From contig NZ_JABXYT010000001.1 in the NCBI RefSeq assembly GCF_013394775.1, forward strand, positions 1,006,501 through 1,070,500: a DNA stretch of 64,000 nt, written 5' to 3'. Source of the stretch: Oribacterium sp. oral taxon 102 (GTDB taxonomy: Bacteria; Bacillota; Clostridia; Lachnospirales; Lachnospiraceae). The notes beneath the pieces are model-generated. The model saw only the letters and a list, made by a program, of their open reading frames with translations. It did no database searches and was not told the DNA's origin. The number at the start of each line of letters is the position of its first letter. Positions within the stretch are counted from its first letter, which is position 1. Shown here one piece after another: positions 46,177-54,781 of this stretch. The position numbers were made by a program, and so were the translations under genes.

Positions 46177-46333
46177 TATTGCTGAAGCCGGTACTTCCGG
46201 TATTTGGAGCTGAAACGGGACAGAGAGATTTTTCGGAGAAGCGAGGGAAGAGGTTGAAAAAAAAAAGAAAAATGAGTATATTATGAAAAAGATGATGTGG
46301 AAAACGGATGGTTTTGTACAGATTGGAGCACAG

Positions 46334-47422
46334 ATGATTTCAAATCAGGTTTTACAAGGTACGATCGATTCCTTGAAGGGGATTACAAGAGTAGATATCG
46401 CGATTGCGGACATTGACGGAAAGGTACTCGCGTCTACGCTTGCCGAGGAGCAGGAGATCGGGGACATGGTGGTTTCCTTTGCAAATTCGCAGGCGGATTC
46501 ACAGGCGGCGGGCGGTTTCCAGTTCTTCAAGATCTTTGACGAGCATCAGCTGGAGTATGTGCTGATCGCGCGCGGGGATACGGACGATGTCTACATGGTC
46601 GGAAAGCTCGCGGCGTTTCAGATCCAGACGCTGCTCGTGGCGTACAAGGAGAAATTCGATAAGGATAACTTCATCAAGAACCTCCTTTTGGACAACCTTC
46701 TGCTGGTGGACATCTATAACCGGGCGAAGAAGCTTCACATCGATATCGGTGTTCGCCGTGCGGTCTTCATCGTAGAGACGAAGAACGGGGCGGACAGCGG
46801 GGCACTGGAAGCACTGAAGACCCTCTTTGCCGTGAAGACGAAGGACTTCGTGACGGCGGTGGATGAAAAGAATGTCATCATCGTCAAGGAGCTGAAGCCG
46901 ACGGAGAGCTATGAGGATCTGATGCGGGTTGCCGAGACGGTGCTCGATATGATGAACACGGAGGCAATGATTCAGGCGAAGGTTTCTTTCGGAACCATCG
47001 TCAATGAGATCAAGGAGGTTTCCCGTTCCTATAAGGAAGCGAAGATGGCGCTGGAGGTGGGGAAGATCTTCTATGTGGACAAGGACATCATTGCCTACAA
47101 TTCCCTTGGCATCGGGCGTCTGATCTATCAGCTTCCGATCCCGCTGTGCAAGATGTTCATCAAGGAGATTTTTACCGATATCTCTCCGGATGAGTTTGAC
47201 GAGGAGACGCTCGCTACGATCAACAAGTTCTTCGAGAACAACCTGAATGTATCCGAGACCTCGCGCCAGCTTTATATCCATAGAAATACACTGGTGTATC
47301 GTCTGGACAAGCTGGAGCGCTCCACGGGACTGGATCTCCGTGTATTCGACGATGCGATCACCTTCAAGATCGCACTGATGGTTGTGAAGTATATGAAGTA
47401 TATGGAGACGGTAGACTTCTGA
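46334..47422 (+). CDS. PucR/CdaR-type transcriptional regulator
   Basis: The 362-residue protein has an N-terminal sensor region (TIDSLKGITRVDIAIADIDG; sugar-diacid-recognition-like), a middle GGDEF-like part typical of CdaR proteins, and a C-terminal PucR helix-turn-helix (about 290-355; FFENNLNVSETSRQLYIHRN, TLVYRLDKLERSTG). Such proteins control uptake or use of sugar acids and other carbon sources. I chose ATG 46334 (MISNQVLQGTIDS) because TGGAG stands 5 bases before it; a start at 46283 would add 17 residues after a poor site. Its target may be the neighbouring sugar ATPase gene, but nothing proves it. Confidence 0.83.
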   Translation: MISNQVLQGTIDSLKGITRVDIAIADIDGKVLASTLAEEQEIGDMVVSFANSQADSQAAGGFQFFKIFDEHQLEYVLIARGDTDDVYMVGKLAAFQIQTLLVAYKEKFDKDNFIKNLLLDNLLLVDIYNRAKKLHIDIGVRRAVFIVETKNGADSGALEALKTLFAVKTKDFVTAVDEKNVIIVKELKPTESYEDLMRVAETVLDMMNTEAMIQAKVSFGTIVNEIKEVSRSYKEAKMALEVGKIFYVDKDIIAYNSLGIGRLIYQLPIPLCKMFIKEIFTDISPDEFDEETLATINKFFENNLNVSETSRQLYIHRNTLVYRLDKLERSTGLDLRVFDDAITFKIALMVVKYMKYMETVDF

Positions 47423-47425
47423 TAA

Positions 47426-47459
47426 TAAGCCCCGCTCTGCTGAAGCAGAGCGGGGCTTA
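47426..47459. terminator. Bidirectional terminator between the PucR-type gene and uvrB
   Basis: TAAGCCCCGCTCTGC (47426-47440) and GCAGAGCGGGGCTTA (47445-47459) form a perfect 15-pair stem with a TGAA loop. It serves both converging genes. Confidence 0.85.
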
Positions 47460-47480
47460 CGGATTCATGGAGAAACAGCT

Positions 47481-49466
47481 TTACTGGTCTTTTTCCCTGC
47501 GCTTACGGATCTCTTCGATTTTGTCGCGGTAAAGCGCTGCTTCCTCGAAGTTGAGTTCTGTCGCGGCAGCACGCATTTTTTTCGTCAGCTCTCGGATCAG
47601 CTTTTCGACCTCCTGCCGGTTCATGGACTCAAGATCCTTACGGATGCCCTTCGCATCCTCAGCATCTGCGGCCCGTGAGATCGCGATCAGGTCGCGGACT
47701 GCCTTTCGGATGGTTGTCGGCGTGATTCCGTGTGCTTCATTGTACTGCATTTGGAGCGCGCGGCGTCGTTCTGTCTCCTCTATCGTCCGCCGCATCGAAT
47801 CCGTGATGTGATCGGCATACATGATAACGTGTCCCTCGGCATTTCGTGCCGCTCTGCCGACGGTCTGGATCAGGGAGGTCTCCGAGCGGAGGAAGCCCTC
47901 CTTGTCGGCATCCAGAATCGCAACCAGCGTGATTTCCGGGATATCCAGTCCCTCTCTGAGCAGGTTGATGCCGACCAGCACGTCGAATTTATCGAGCCGC
48001 ATATCCCGGATGATGCTGGCGCGCTCCAGCGTATCGATATCCGAATGCAGATACTTCACCCGGATTTCCGATTCCTTCAGATACTTGGTGAGATCCTCCG
48101 CCATCTTCTTCGTGAGAGTGGTGACGAGGATCTTGTTTTTCTTCGCGGTTTCCCGATGGATTTCTGCAATCAGGTCGTCGATCTGCCCGTCGATCGGGCG
48201 CACGCTGATCTCCGGATCCAGAAGACCTGTCGGACGGATGATCTGCTCGGTTCGGAGCAGCTCGTGCTCTGCTTCATAGTCTCCCGGTGTCGCGGAGACG
48301 AAGAGAAGCTGATTGATCTTCTGCTCGAATTCCCCGAAGCTGAGAGGACGGTTGTCCAGTGCGGACGGAAGCCGGAAGCCATAATCCACCAGCGTCATTT
48401 TGCGGGAGAGATTGCCGTTGTACATTCCGCGGATCTGCGGCAGGCTGATATGCGACTCGTCCACGATGATGAGGTAGTCCTCCGGAAAGTAGTCCATCAG
48501 TGTATAGGGAGGCTCTCCGGGTTCGGCGAAATTCAGATGCCGCGTATAGTTCTCGATACCGGAGCAGAAGCCGGTTTCCTTCAGCATCTCCACATCGAAA
48601 TTCGTGCGCTCCGCGATGCGCTGCGCTTCGATCAGTTTATCCTCTTTTTTGAAGTAGCGGACGCGCTCCTCCATCTCTGCGAGGATATTTTTGCAGGCGA
48701 GCGTCAGTTTTTCCTGTGAGACGACATAGGGATTCGCCGGATAGATCATCGCGTGGGAAAGGATTGCCTTGGATTTCGCGGTCAGCGGGTCGATCAGCCG
48801 GATGCGGTCGATCTCATCGCCGAAGAATTCAATGCGGTAAGCCTGTTCGCTCTCCGATGCGGGGAAAATATCGACGACATCCCCCATGACGCGGAAGCTG
48901 CCTCTTCGGAAGTCGATGTCATTCCGGTTGTATTGGATGTCAATCAACTGGCGGAGCAGAGCATCTCTCTCCTTCTGCTGCCCGGGGCGGAGAGAGACTG
49001 CCATGTTCAGGAATTCCTCCGGTGCGCCGAGTCCATAGATACAGGAGACGGAGGCGACGACGATAACATCCCGCCGCTCGGAGAGCGATGCCATGGCAGA
49101 GTTCCGCAGCTTGTCGATCTCATCATTGATATCAGAGTCCTTCTCTATATAGGTATCTGTCGAGGGAACATACGCCTCCGGCTGGTAGTAGTCGTAGTAG
49201 GAGACGAAGTATTCTACGGCATTTTCCGGGAAGAATTCCTTCATTTCCGAGTAGAGCTGCGCGGCCAGCGTCTTGTTGTGAGAGATGATGAGCGTCGGCT
49301 TCTGCAATCGCTGGATCACATTCGCCATGGTAAAGGTCTTTCCCGAGCCGGTAACACCGAGCAGGGTCTCGAACTGGTTTCCATCCGTGAAGCCTCTGGC
49401 CAGCTCGTCGATCGCCTGCGGCTGGTCGCCGGTGGGTGCGTAGTCGCTGTGCAGCTTGAATTCCAT
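47481..49466 (-). CDS. uvrB: Excinuclease ABC subunit B
   Basis: The 661-residue helicase-like protein loads UvrC at lesions in nucleotide excision repair. It has Walker [16 protein letters not shown] (about 36-50), the damage-probing beta-hairpin [12 protein letters not shown], the DEAD-like DESH, the helicase motifs ([23 protein letters not shown]) and the C-terminal UVR motif ([18 protein letters not shown]) that meets UvrC. AGGAGG precedes the start. The leader has a TTACG-AAAA-CGTAA inverted repeat about 20 bases upstream, not a standard LexA box. uvrA is not in the window. Confidence 0.97.
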   Translation of the reverse strand: MEFKLHSDYAPTGDQPQAIDELARGFTDGNQFETLLGVTGSGKTFTMANVIQRLQKPTLIISHNKTLAAQLYSEMKEFFPENAVEYFVSYYDYYQPEAYVPSTDTYIEKDSDINDEIDKLRNSAMASLSERRDVIVVASVSCIYGLGAPEEFLNMAVSLRPGQQKERDALLRQLIDIQYNRNDIDFRRGSFRVMGDVVDIFPASESEQAYRIEFFGDEIDRIRLIDPLTAKSKAILSHAMIYPANPYVVSQEKLTLACKNILAEMEERVRYFKKEDKLIEAQRIAERTNFDVEMLKETGFCSGIENYTRHLNFAEPGEPPYTLMDYFPEDYLIIVDESHISLPQIRGMYNGNLSRKMTLVDYGFRLPSALDNRPLSFGEFEQKINQLLFVSATPGDYEAEHELLRTEQIIRPTGLLDPEISVRPIDGQIDDLIAEIHRETAKKNKILVTTLTKKMAEDLTKYLKESEIRVKYLHSDIDTLERASIIRDMRLDKFDVLVGINLLREGLDIPEITLVAILDADKEGFLRSETSLIQTVGRAARNAEGHVIMYADHITDSMRRTIEETERRRALQMQYNEAHGITPTTIRKAVRDLIAISRAADAEDAKGIRKDLESMNRQEVEKLIRELTKKMRAAATELNFEEAALYRDKIEEIRKRREKDQ

Positions 49467-49849
49467 GAGGGAATCCTCCTGTTACGTTTTCGTAAATGGG
49501 CATGCAGCCCCGTCACTCTGATTATATCTGTCGTGCCGAAGGAAGCATTGATTGAGTCGGCAGGCGATTCATGAATAAATCAATGCTTCCCTGAGCTTTT
49601 ACCTATACTATATAGCATAGTCCCGGGTGGAAGGGAAGTGCTTCGGGACAGCTTGGGGAGAATGTCCGGGATGCGCTTTCGCTGCTTGACTATGATATAA
49701 CTATAGGATATTATAATCTTCGGTGATATGAAAAAATGAAAGGCAGAGTATGCCGGGGTGGGGAAGAGGTTTTCCTGCCGGTATACGAACATACCGTGGC
49801 GAACCGTCGCGGCGATATAAGTATAGATCATACAGGACAGGAGCAGGCT
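49467..49849. other. Divergent region between uvrB and leuB
   Basis: No gene is seen. GGAAGCATTGATT (49541-49553) and AATCAATGCTTCC (49578-49590) form a perfect 13-bp inverted repeat with a 24-base loop. The leuB promoter lies at 49686-49714, leaving a leader of about 130 bases in which neither a T-box nor a clear leader peptide is recognised. Confidence 0.6.
49686..49714 (+). promoter_or_regulatory. leuB promoter
   Basis: TTGACT (49686-49691) and TATTAT (49709-49714) are 17 bases apart. Confidence 0.65.
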
Positions 49850-50944
49850 ATGAGGGCAGACATCATTATGCTTCCCGGAGACGGGATCGGACCCGAGATC
49901 GTCGCAGAGGCGAGGAAGGTGCTGGAAAGGACGGCGGTACGCTTCGGACATGAATTTCATTTTCAGGAGCTGTTGATCGGAGGCTGCTCGATCGATGCCT
50001 ATGGAGAGCCGCTGACGGAGGAGACCATTGAGCGCTGCTGCAGAGCGGATGCGGTGCTGATGGGGGCCATCGGCGGCAGAGTCGGGCAATCTCTGTGGTA
50101 TGAGCTTCCGCCGGAGAGACGGCCGGAGGCGGGGCTTCTTCGGCTTCGAAAGTCTCTTCGGCTTTTCTGTAATCTCCGTCCGGCGAAGCTCTATTCGGAG
50201 CTTCGGAACGCCTGCCCGCTTCGGACGGAGATCGCGGAGCGGGGCTTCGATGTGATGATGGTGCGGGAGCTGACCGGAGGGATCTATTTCGGTACACACA
50301 GTACAGAGGAGCTGGACGGGGAGCTCGTAGCCACGGATACGCTGTGCTACAGGGAGAGCGAGATCCGGCGGATCGCGCGGAAGGCGTTCGAAATCGCCGA
50401 GAAGCGGGAGGGCAGGCTTTGCTCTGTCGACAAGGCAAATGTGCTGGCTTCCTCCAGGCTCTGGAGAAGGCTGCTCACGGAGGAGGCCGCGCGTTATCCC
50501 TCTGTTCGTCTCAGCCATGCGCTGGTGGATTCCACCTCCATGCAGCTGGTGCGGGATCCCGCACAGTTCGATGTGATCGTGACGGAGAATATGTTCGGAG
50601 ACATCCTTTCGGACGAGATGGCGGAGATCACAGGTTCTCTCGGGATGCTGCCGTCGGCGTCGCTCCGGGAGGATTCGTTCGGGCTCTATGAGCCGAGCGG
50701 CGGATCCGCGCCGGATATCGCCGGACAGAATGTCGCGAATCCGCTCGCGGCGATTCTCTCTGCAGCGATGCTTCTCCGCTATTCTCTGAATCTCACGACA
50801 GAGGCGGAATGCATCGAGGAGGCAGTGGAGGAGGCGCTGCGGAGGGGCTTCCGTACCAGAGATATCGCGGAGCGGGACAGCGCTGGCGGCCAGCGTGTGT
50901 TGTCCACCAGCGAGATGGGAGACAGGATCGCAGAGCAAATCTAA
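49850..50944 (+). CDS. leuB: 3-isopropylmalate dehydrogenase
   Basis: The 364-residue enzyme oxidises and decarboxylates 3-isopropylmalate in leucine synthesis. It starts [21 protein letters not shown] and contains [11 protein letters not shown] (substrate loop), [26 protein letters not shown] (metal Asp residues) and the NAD-binding [18 protein letters not shown]. The start at 49850 follows GGAGC; the frame is open to 49736 but the extra 38 residues look unrelated. leuA is 30 kb away and leuCD are not in the window. Confidence 0.93.
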   Translation: MRADIIMLPGDGIGPEIVAEARKVLERTAVRFGHEFHFQELLIGGCSIDAYGEPLTEETIERCCRADAVLMGAIGGRVGQSLWYELPPERRPEAGLLRLRKSLRLFCNLRPAKLYSELRNACPLRTEIAERGFDVMMVRELTGGIYFGTHSTEELDGELVATDTLCYRESEIRRIARKAFEIAEKREGRLCSVDKANVLASSRLWRRLLTEEAARYPSVRLSHALVDSTSMQLVRDPAQFDVIVTENMFGDILSDEMAEITGSLGMLPSASLREDSFGLYEPSGGSAPDIAGQNVANPLAAILSAAMLLRYSLNLTTEAECIEEAVEEALRRGFRTRDIAERDSAGGQRVLSTSEMGDRIAEQI

Positions 50945-51025
50945 GGCAGGTGCCGGCAGAGTTTCCTGTCAGGAATGGCTGCGATAAGCAGCGAAGCGGG
51001 TGGCGAAAAGTTTCTGAAAATCCGA

Positions 51026-51054
51026 TTGACAAGCCTCTGAGAAAGTGCTACAGT
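51026..51054 (+). promoter_or_regulatory. Promoter of the trpXYZ operon
   Basis: A consensus -35 TTGACA (51026-51031) and TACAGT (51049-51054) are 17 bases apart, with TGC before the -10 box. Confidence 0.8.
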
Positions 51055-51060
51055 ACAGAA

Positions 51061-51341
51061 AATTAAATACCAAACCGATGACAGAGAGTAGTAGTCTATT
51101 GAAGAAGTCACAGAGAGCCGCCGGTGGTGGGAGTGCGGTACGGATGAGATAGGTGAATGGACTCTGGAGGGCGTCTCAGAAAGAGCGATCAAGTAGGAGA
51201 CGACGGGTTCTGCACCGTTATCAGGCAGCGTATATGCTGGTATACGAAAGAGGTCGATTGATTTCGGCAAGATGAGTGGCACCGCGGACTTTCAGGGTTC
51301 GTCTCATGTAGACATAGTCTATGTGAGGCGGGCCCTTTTTC
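51061..51341 (+). promoter_or_regulatory. Tryptophan T-box leader with terminator
   Basis: The T-box sequence TGAGTGGCACCGCG (51273-51286) fits the conserved antiterminator box. In stem I, GAA-TGG-ACTCTGG gives a specifier codon UGG (51158-51160), i.e. tryptophan. The TGGC of the box pairs with the 3' end of an uncharged tRNA whose discriminator base is G, as in bacterial tRNA-Trp. The terminator is a 20-pair stem counting G-U pairs (51294-51313 with 51317-51336) followed by TTTTT. Uncharged tRNA-Trp should therefore switch on the transporter operon that follows. Confidence 0.9.
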
Positions 51342-51418
51342 TGATCCAGGAGGGAGACGGGGCAGGCGGGGCTGTGCGGCGGACTCCAGCGAGTATCTTT
51401 ATTCCAAAGGAGGAAACG

Positions 51419-52534
51419 ATGATGAAGAAGACGATGATGGCAGCGCTTACGATGGTATCCGCAGCGGCGGTGCTCACAGCCTGCGGCGGCAGCGCGCCCG
51501 CGGCAAGCACAGCAGCAGAGACAGAGAGCACGGCGGCGATTGCGGGAACGGAGAGCAGTGCCGAGCCCTCTAAGGCAGAAGGAGAGGGGAAGGTCTATAA
51601 GGTAGGCATCCTGAAATTCGTGGATCATCCTTCGCTGAACCAGATAGAGGACAATCTCTGCGCTGAGCTGGACAGCCTTTCCGGAGACGGGGTGAAGTTC
51701 GACTATGCGGACTACAGGCTGAACGGACAGGCAGACGGCAGTGTACTGAACCAGATGACAGCGCAGCTTCTCGCGGATGGGGTCGATGTCATTGTACCGA
51801 TCGCGACACCGGCGGCACAGATTGTGCAGGCAGCGACGGAGGGGATGGATATCCCTGTGGTATTCTCCGCAGTTTCCGATCCGGTTTCGGCGAAGCTGGT
51901 GGATTCCATGGAGAAGCCGGGGAAGAATATCACGGGAACCTCGGACTTCCTGAATACGGATGCAATCATGGATCTGATCTTCGCGGCGAATGCGGATACC
52001 GACTATGTGGGACTGCTCTATTCGAAGAGCGAGGATGCCTCTGCGGCGCCGATCCAAGCAGCGAAGGCGTATCTCGATGCGAAGGGCGTGAAGTATATCG
52101 AGAAAACCGGCACGACGACCGACGAGGTCTCACAGGCGGTGGATGCGCTGATCGCGGAAGGGGTGGATGCGGTATTTACGCCGACGGACAATACGATACA
52201 AAAGGCGGAGCTTGCTTTCTTCGAGAAGCTGCAGGATGCGAAGATCCCGCACTTTGGCGGCGCGGATTCCTTCGCGCTGAACGGGGCTTTCGCAGGCTAT
52301 GGAGTGGATTACGCGAAGCTAGGAAGGGCTACGGCGGATATGGTGGCGGAAATTCTCGATAAAGGCGCCGTACCGGCAGAGACTGCCGTACAGACCTTCG
52401 ACAACGGCATCGCGACGATCAATACGGAAACGCTGGACAAGCTCGGCATGAACGACGCGGAGATCAGGAAGGCGTTCGCGCCCTACTGCACCGAAATCGT
52501 GGAGACGCAGACAAAGAAGGAATTTGCCAAATAA
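51419..52534 (+). CDS. trpX: Tryptophan ABC transporter, substrate-binding lipoprotein
   Basis: The 371-residue protein has a lipoprotein signal peptide (AAAVLTACGG, Cys about 22), a short Ala/Thr/Glu-rich linker and a domain of the ABC_sub_bind (TrpX) family: VYKVGILKFVDHPSLNQIED, VDVIVPIATPAAQ, PVVFSAVSDPVSAKLV and VDAVFTPTDNTI. Its T-box reads tryptophan, which supports tryptophan as cargo. AAAGGAGG precedes the ATG at 51419; the frame is open further upstream but would cover the terminator. A palindromic element separates it from the permease gene. Confidence 0.92.
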   Translation: MMKKTMMAALTMVSAAAVLTACGGSAPAASTAAETESTAAIAGTESSAEPSKAEGEGKVYKVGILKFVDHPSLNQIEDNLCAELDSLSGDGVKFDYADYRLNGQADGSVLNQMTAQLLADGVDVIVPIATPAAQIVQAATEGMDIPVVFSAVSDPVSAKLVDSMEKPGKNITGTSDFLNTDAIMDLIFAANADTDYVGLLYSKSEDASAAPIQAAKAYLDAKGVKYIEKTGTTTDEVSQAVDALIAEGVDAVFTPTDNTIQKAELAFFEKLQDAKIPHFGGADSFALNGAFAGYGVDYAKLGRATADMVAEILDKGAVPAETAVQTFDNGIATINTETLDKLGMNDAEIRKAFAPYCTEIVETQTKKEFAK

Positions 52535-52537
52535 GTC

Positions 52538-52598
52538 CCTGTCAGGCGCCAGAATGTCCACCATGCTTGCATGAGCGGACATTCTGGCATCTGACAGG
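52538..52598 (+). repeat. 61-base palindromic element, copy 1
   Basis: CCTGTCAG, GCCAGAATGTCC and CATGC on the left pair with GCATG, GGACATTCTGGC and CTGACAGG on the right, with small symmetric interruptions and a TT loop: 25 base pairs in all. It begins 4 bases after the trpX stop. Confidence 0.85.
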
Positions 52599-52738
52599 AC
52601 AACAGGGATGAGCAAAAAAGCGCTGCGAATGAAGAGAGCGGCGCGATTTGCGAATAACTGTTTGCTGCGGCACGGTAGCAGCGAAGCGGCGAAGTGCCGC
52701 AGGGACTTATTTGGAACGCAGGTGACAGAATGGAATTG

Positions 52739-52780
52739 CCATGCTTGCATGAGCGGACATTCTGGCATCTGACAGGACAA
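52739..52780 (+). repeat. 61-base palindromic element, copy 2 (right half)
   Basis: About 42 bases from CCATGCTTGCATG to CTGACAGGACAA repeat the right half of copy 1 exactly; the left arm is degraded (CAGAATG remains). It ends 25 bases before trpY. Confidence 0.8.
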
Positions 52781-52804
52781 ATTGTTACATATTCTGGAGG
52801 ATTT

Positions 52805-53749
52805 ATGACAGGATTTCTGACGGCAGGTATCATTCGGACAGCGCTGGAGGTGGGCCTGATTTACTCTCTTGTGGCGCTCTCTCTCTTCATCAGCTTCAGT
52901 ATACTGGATATCTGCGATCTTTCGACAGACGGCTGCTATACGCTGGGCTGCGCTGCAGGAGCGGTCGTTACGATCGCCGGGCACCCTCTCCTGGGCATTC
53001 TTGCTGCAATGGCGGCGGGGATCGGCTCCGGTTTCCTCACGGCGCTCCTGCAGACCCGCTTCGGCGTGGCGAGCATCCTTGCCGGCATCATCGTGAATAC
53101 AGGACTTTATACTGTCAATCTGGCAGTGATGGGCTTCTCCTCCAACCTCTCGATCTTCGGCACGGATACGATCTTTTCCCTGTTTAAGGGGCTGAATGAA
53201 AGCGCATTCTGGGCGGACTGGAGTACCCTCCTTTTGCTGGCGGCGCTGCTGCTCCTCGTCTGTGCGGGACTCCACTGGTTCCTGAGCACCCGGCTCGGAC
53301 TTTCCATCCGCGCGACAGGGGACAGCCCTGCCATGGTTCGTGCCTCTTCGATCAATCCCGCGTTTACGATCACGGTTGGGCTCTGCCTTTCCAATGCACT
53401 GACCGGACTCGCAGGCGCACTGATCGGGCAGTACAATAAGTCGGCGGATATCAATCTGGGAACCGGAATGGTGACGATCGCACTCGCTTCTCTGGTGATC
53501 GGGGAGACGCTGTTCGGAAGGGGGAGAATGTCTGTGAGGATCCTCAGCATGGTGCTGGGCTCCTGTCTCTACCGCTTCATCATGGCGATCGCACTGCGGC
53601 TCAGGGTGCCGACGGAAGCCTTCAAGCTGGTTTCCGCCCTGATCGTCGCGCTTGCCATTGCGGCGCCGGCGGCGAAGAGGATGCTGCAGGCGGAATACAA
53701 GAAAAGGAAATCCATCAGGGAGCGGAAGCGGGGAGGAAGTCATGCTTAA
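52805..53749 (+). CDS. trpY: Tryptophan ABC transporter, permease
   Basis: The 314-residue protein has about eight membrane segments and the BPD_transp_2 fold of branched-chain-type permeases: FISFSILDICDLSTDGCYTL, LLQTRFGVASILAGIIVNT, and the cytoplasmic LSIRATGDSPAMVRASSIN. It forms the channel with TrpZ. TGGAGG precedes the ATG at 52805. Its end overlaps trpZ by 8 bases. Confidence 0.9.
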   Translation: MTGFLTAGIIRTALEVGLIYSLVALSLFISFSILDICDLSTDGCYTLGCAAGAVVTIAGHPLLGILAAMAAGIGSGFLTALLQTRFGVASILAGIIVNTGLYTVNLAVMGFSSNLSIFGTDTIFSLFKGLNESAFWADWSTLLLLAALLLLVCAGLHWFLSTRLGLSIRATGDSPAMVRASSINPAFTITVGLCLSNALTGLAGALIGQYNKSADINLGTGMVTIALASLVIGETLFGRGRMSVRILSMVLGSCLYRFIMAIALRLRVPTEAFKLVSALIVALAIAAPAAKRMLQAEYKKRKSIRERKRGGSHA

Positions 53750-54557
53750 AATCCGGAATATTTCGAAGACCTTCTACCCGGGGACGGTAAATGAGAAAAA
53801 AGCGCTGTGCAGGCTGAGTCTCAGTCTGGAGGATGGGGACTTCGCGAGCATTATCGGTTCCAATGGCGCAGGGAAGTCCACACTCTTCAATGCCATCGCA
53901 GGCAGCTTCCTGACGGATCAGGGCTCAATCGAGCTGGACGGAGAGGATATCACCTTCCTGCCGGAGCATATCCGCAGCAGGCAGATCGGCAGACTCTTCC
54001 AGGATCCGCTGATGGGAACCGCGCCGCATATGACGATAGAGGAGAATCTCTCGGTGGCGTATCTGCGTGCCTCGGAGCATAAGAGAGCGGTATTCAGCAG
54101 AGTGAACCGGGAGGACAGGCGGAGGTTCCGGGAGCAGCTCAGCCTGCTCGATATGGGGCTGGAGGATCGGATGACACAGCCGGTCGGGCTGCTCTCCGGC
54201 GGACAGAGACAGGCACTGACGCTCCTGATGGCGACGATGGTGACGCCGAGACTGCTGCTGCTGGACGAGCATACGGCGGCGCTGGATCCGGGGACGGCGG
54301 CGAAGGTGCTGGATCTGACGAAGCGCATCATCCGGGAGCGGCAGATCTCCTGCCTGATGGTCACGCATAATATGAATCAGGCGCTGGAGCTCGGGAATCG
54401 CACCCTGATGATGAATGCCGGGGAGATCGTACTGGATGTCAGCGGAGCGGAGCGGGCGGAAATGACAGTGCAGACGCTGCTGGAGCGCTTTGCCAGCGGA
54501 GCAGGCAGGGAGTTCAACAATGACCGCATCCTGCTCTCTACAAAGGAGGGAATCTAG
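53742..54557 (+). CDS. trpZ: Tryptophan ABC transporter, ATP-binding protein
   Basis: The 271-residue ATPase has Walker A IGSNGAGKSTLFN, the signature LLSGGQRQALTLLMA, Walker B LLLLDEHTAALDP (His in place of the usual Pro after DE, as in relatives) and the switch MVTHNMNQALE. It powers uptake with TrpX and TrpY. GGGAGGAAG precedes the ATG. Its stop (TAG) shares the bases CTAG with the stop of the convergent small gene on the other strand, so there is no room for a terminator between the two operons. Confidence 0.92.
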   Translation: MLKIRNISKTFYPGTVNEKKALCRLSLSLEDGDFASIIGSNGAGKSTLFNAIAGSFLTDQGSIELDGEDITFLPEHIRSRQIGRLFQDPLMGTAPHMTIEENLSVAYLRASEHKRAVFSRVNREDRRRFREQLSLLDMGLEDRMTQPVGLLSGGQRQALTLLMATMVTPRLLLLDEHTAALDPGTAAKVLDLTKRIIRERQISCLMVTHNMNQALELGNRTLMMNAGEIVLDVSGAERAEMTVQTLLERFASGAGREFNNDRILLSTKEGI

Positions 54558-54781
54558 CAGATCTCGATTTCCATGCCCGGGAATGCGTCCTCCAGCGCTT
54601 CCCGCCTGGCGGCAGTCTCCTGCAGTGTCTCGTCGTAGCCGTTCAGCGCGGCGAAGGGCGCAAACTGCGCGGCACGATCCCGGAGAGACATTCGGGGATG
54701 TCGAGGGGATTGATGATGCGGATGGAAAAGAATATCCTCATAGGGAAAGTCTTTTTTATCGTCTTTTCGCTCCTCTTTCAT
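54554..54781 (-). CDS. Small partner protein of the Y-family polymerase, YolD-like in position
   Basis: The 75-residue protein contains MSLRDRAAQFAPFAALNGYD followed by ETLQETAARR, a pattern I associate with short proteins encoded after Y-family polymerases in Clostridia. Its start overlaps the polymerase stop by 4 bases, so it is translated with it. In Bacillus a YolD-type protein accompanies UvrX; here the role is inferred from position. The N-terminus is Lys/Asp/His-rich. Confidence 0.7.
   Translation of the reverse strand: MKEERKDDKKDFPYEDILFHPHHQSPRHPRMSLRDRAAQFAPFAALNGYDETLQETAARREALEDAFPGMEIEIC

Larger units (their letters stand above)
52535..52804 (+). other. Gap between trpX and trpY with duplicated palindromes
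   Basis: This 270-base stretch within the operon has no gene. It holds a full palindromic element, a partial second copy and a further 9-bp inverted repeat, CTGCGGCAC/GTGCCGCAG (52665-52702). Confidence 0.6.

Noticed and set aside
49481..49494. A LexA box at uvrB
   Set aside because: The inverted repeat TTACG-AAAA-CGTAA does not fit the GAAC-N4-GTTC pattern; it is noted only as a possible operator.
49580..50938. A 452-codon minus-strand frame opposite leuB
   Set aside because: It is the shadow of leuB, without family motifs, and extends into the promoter region.
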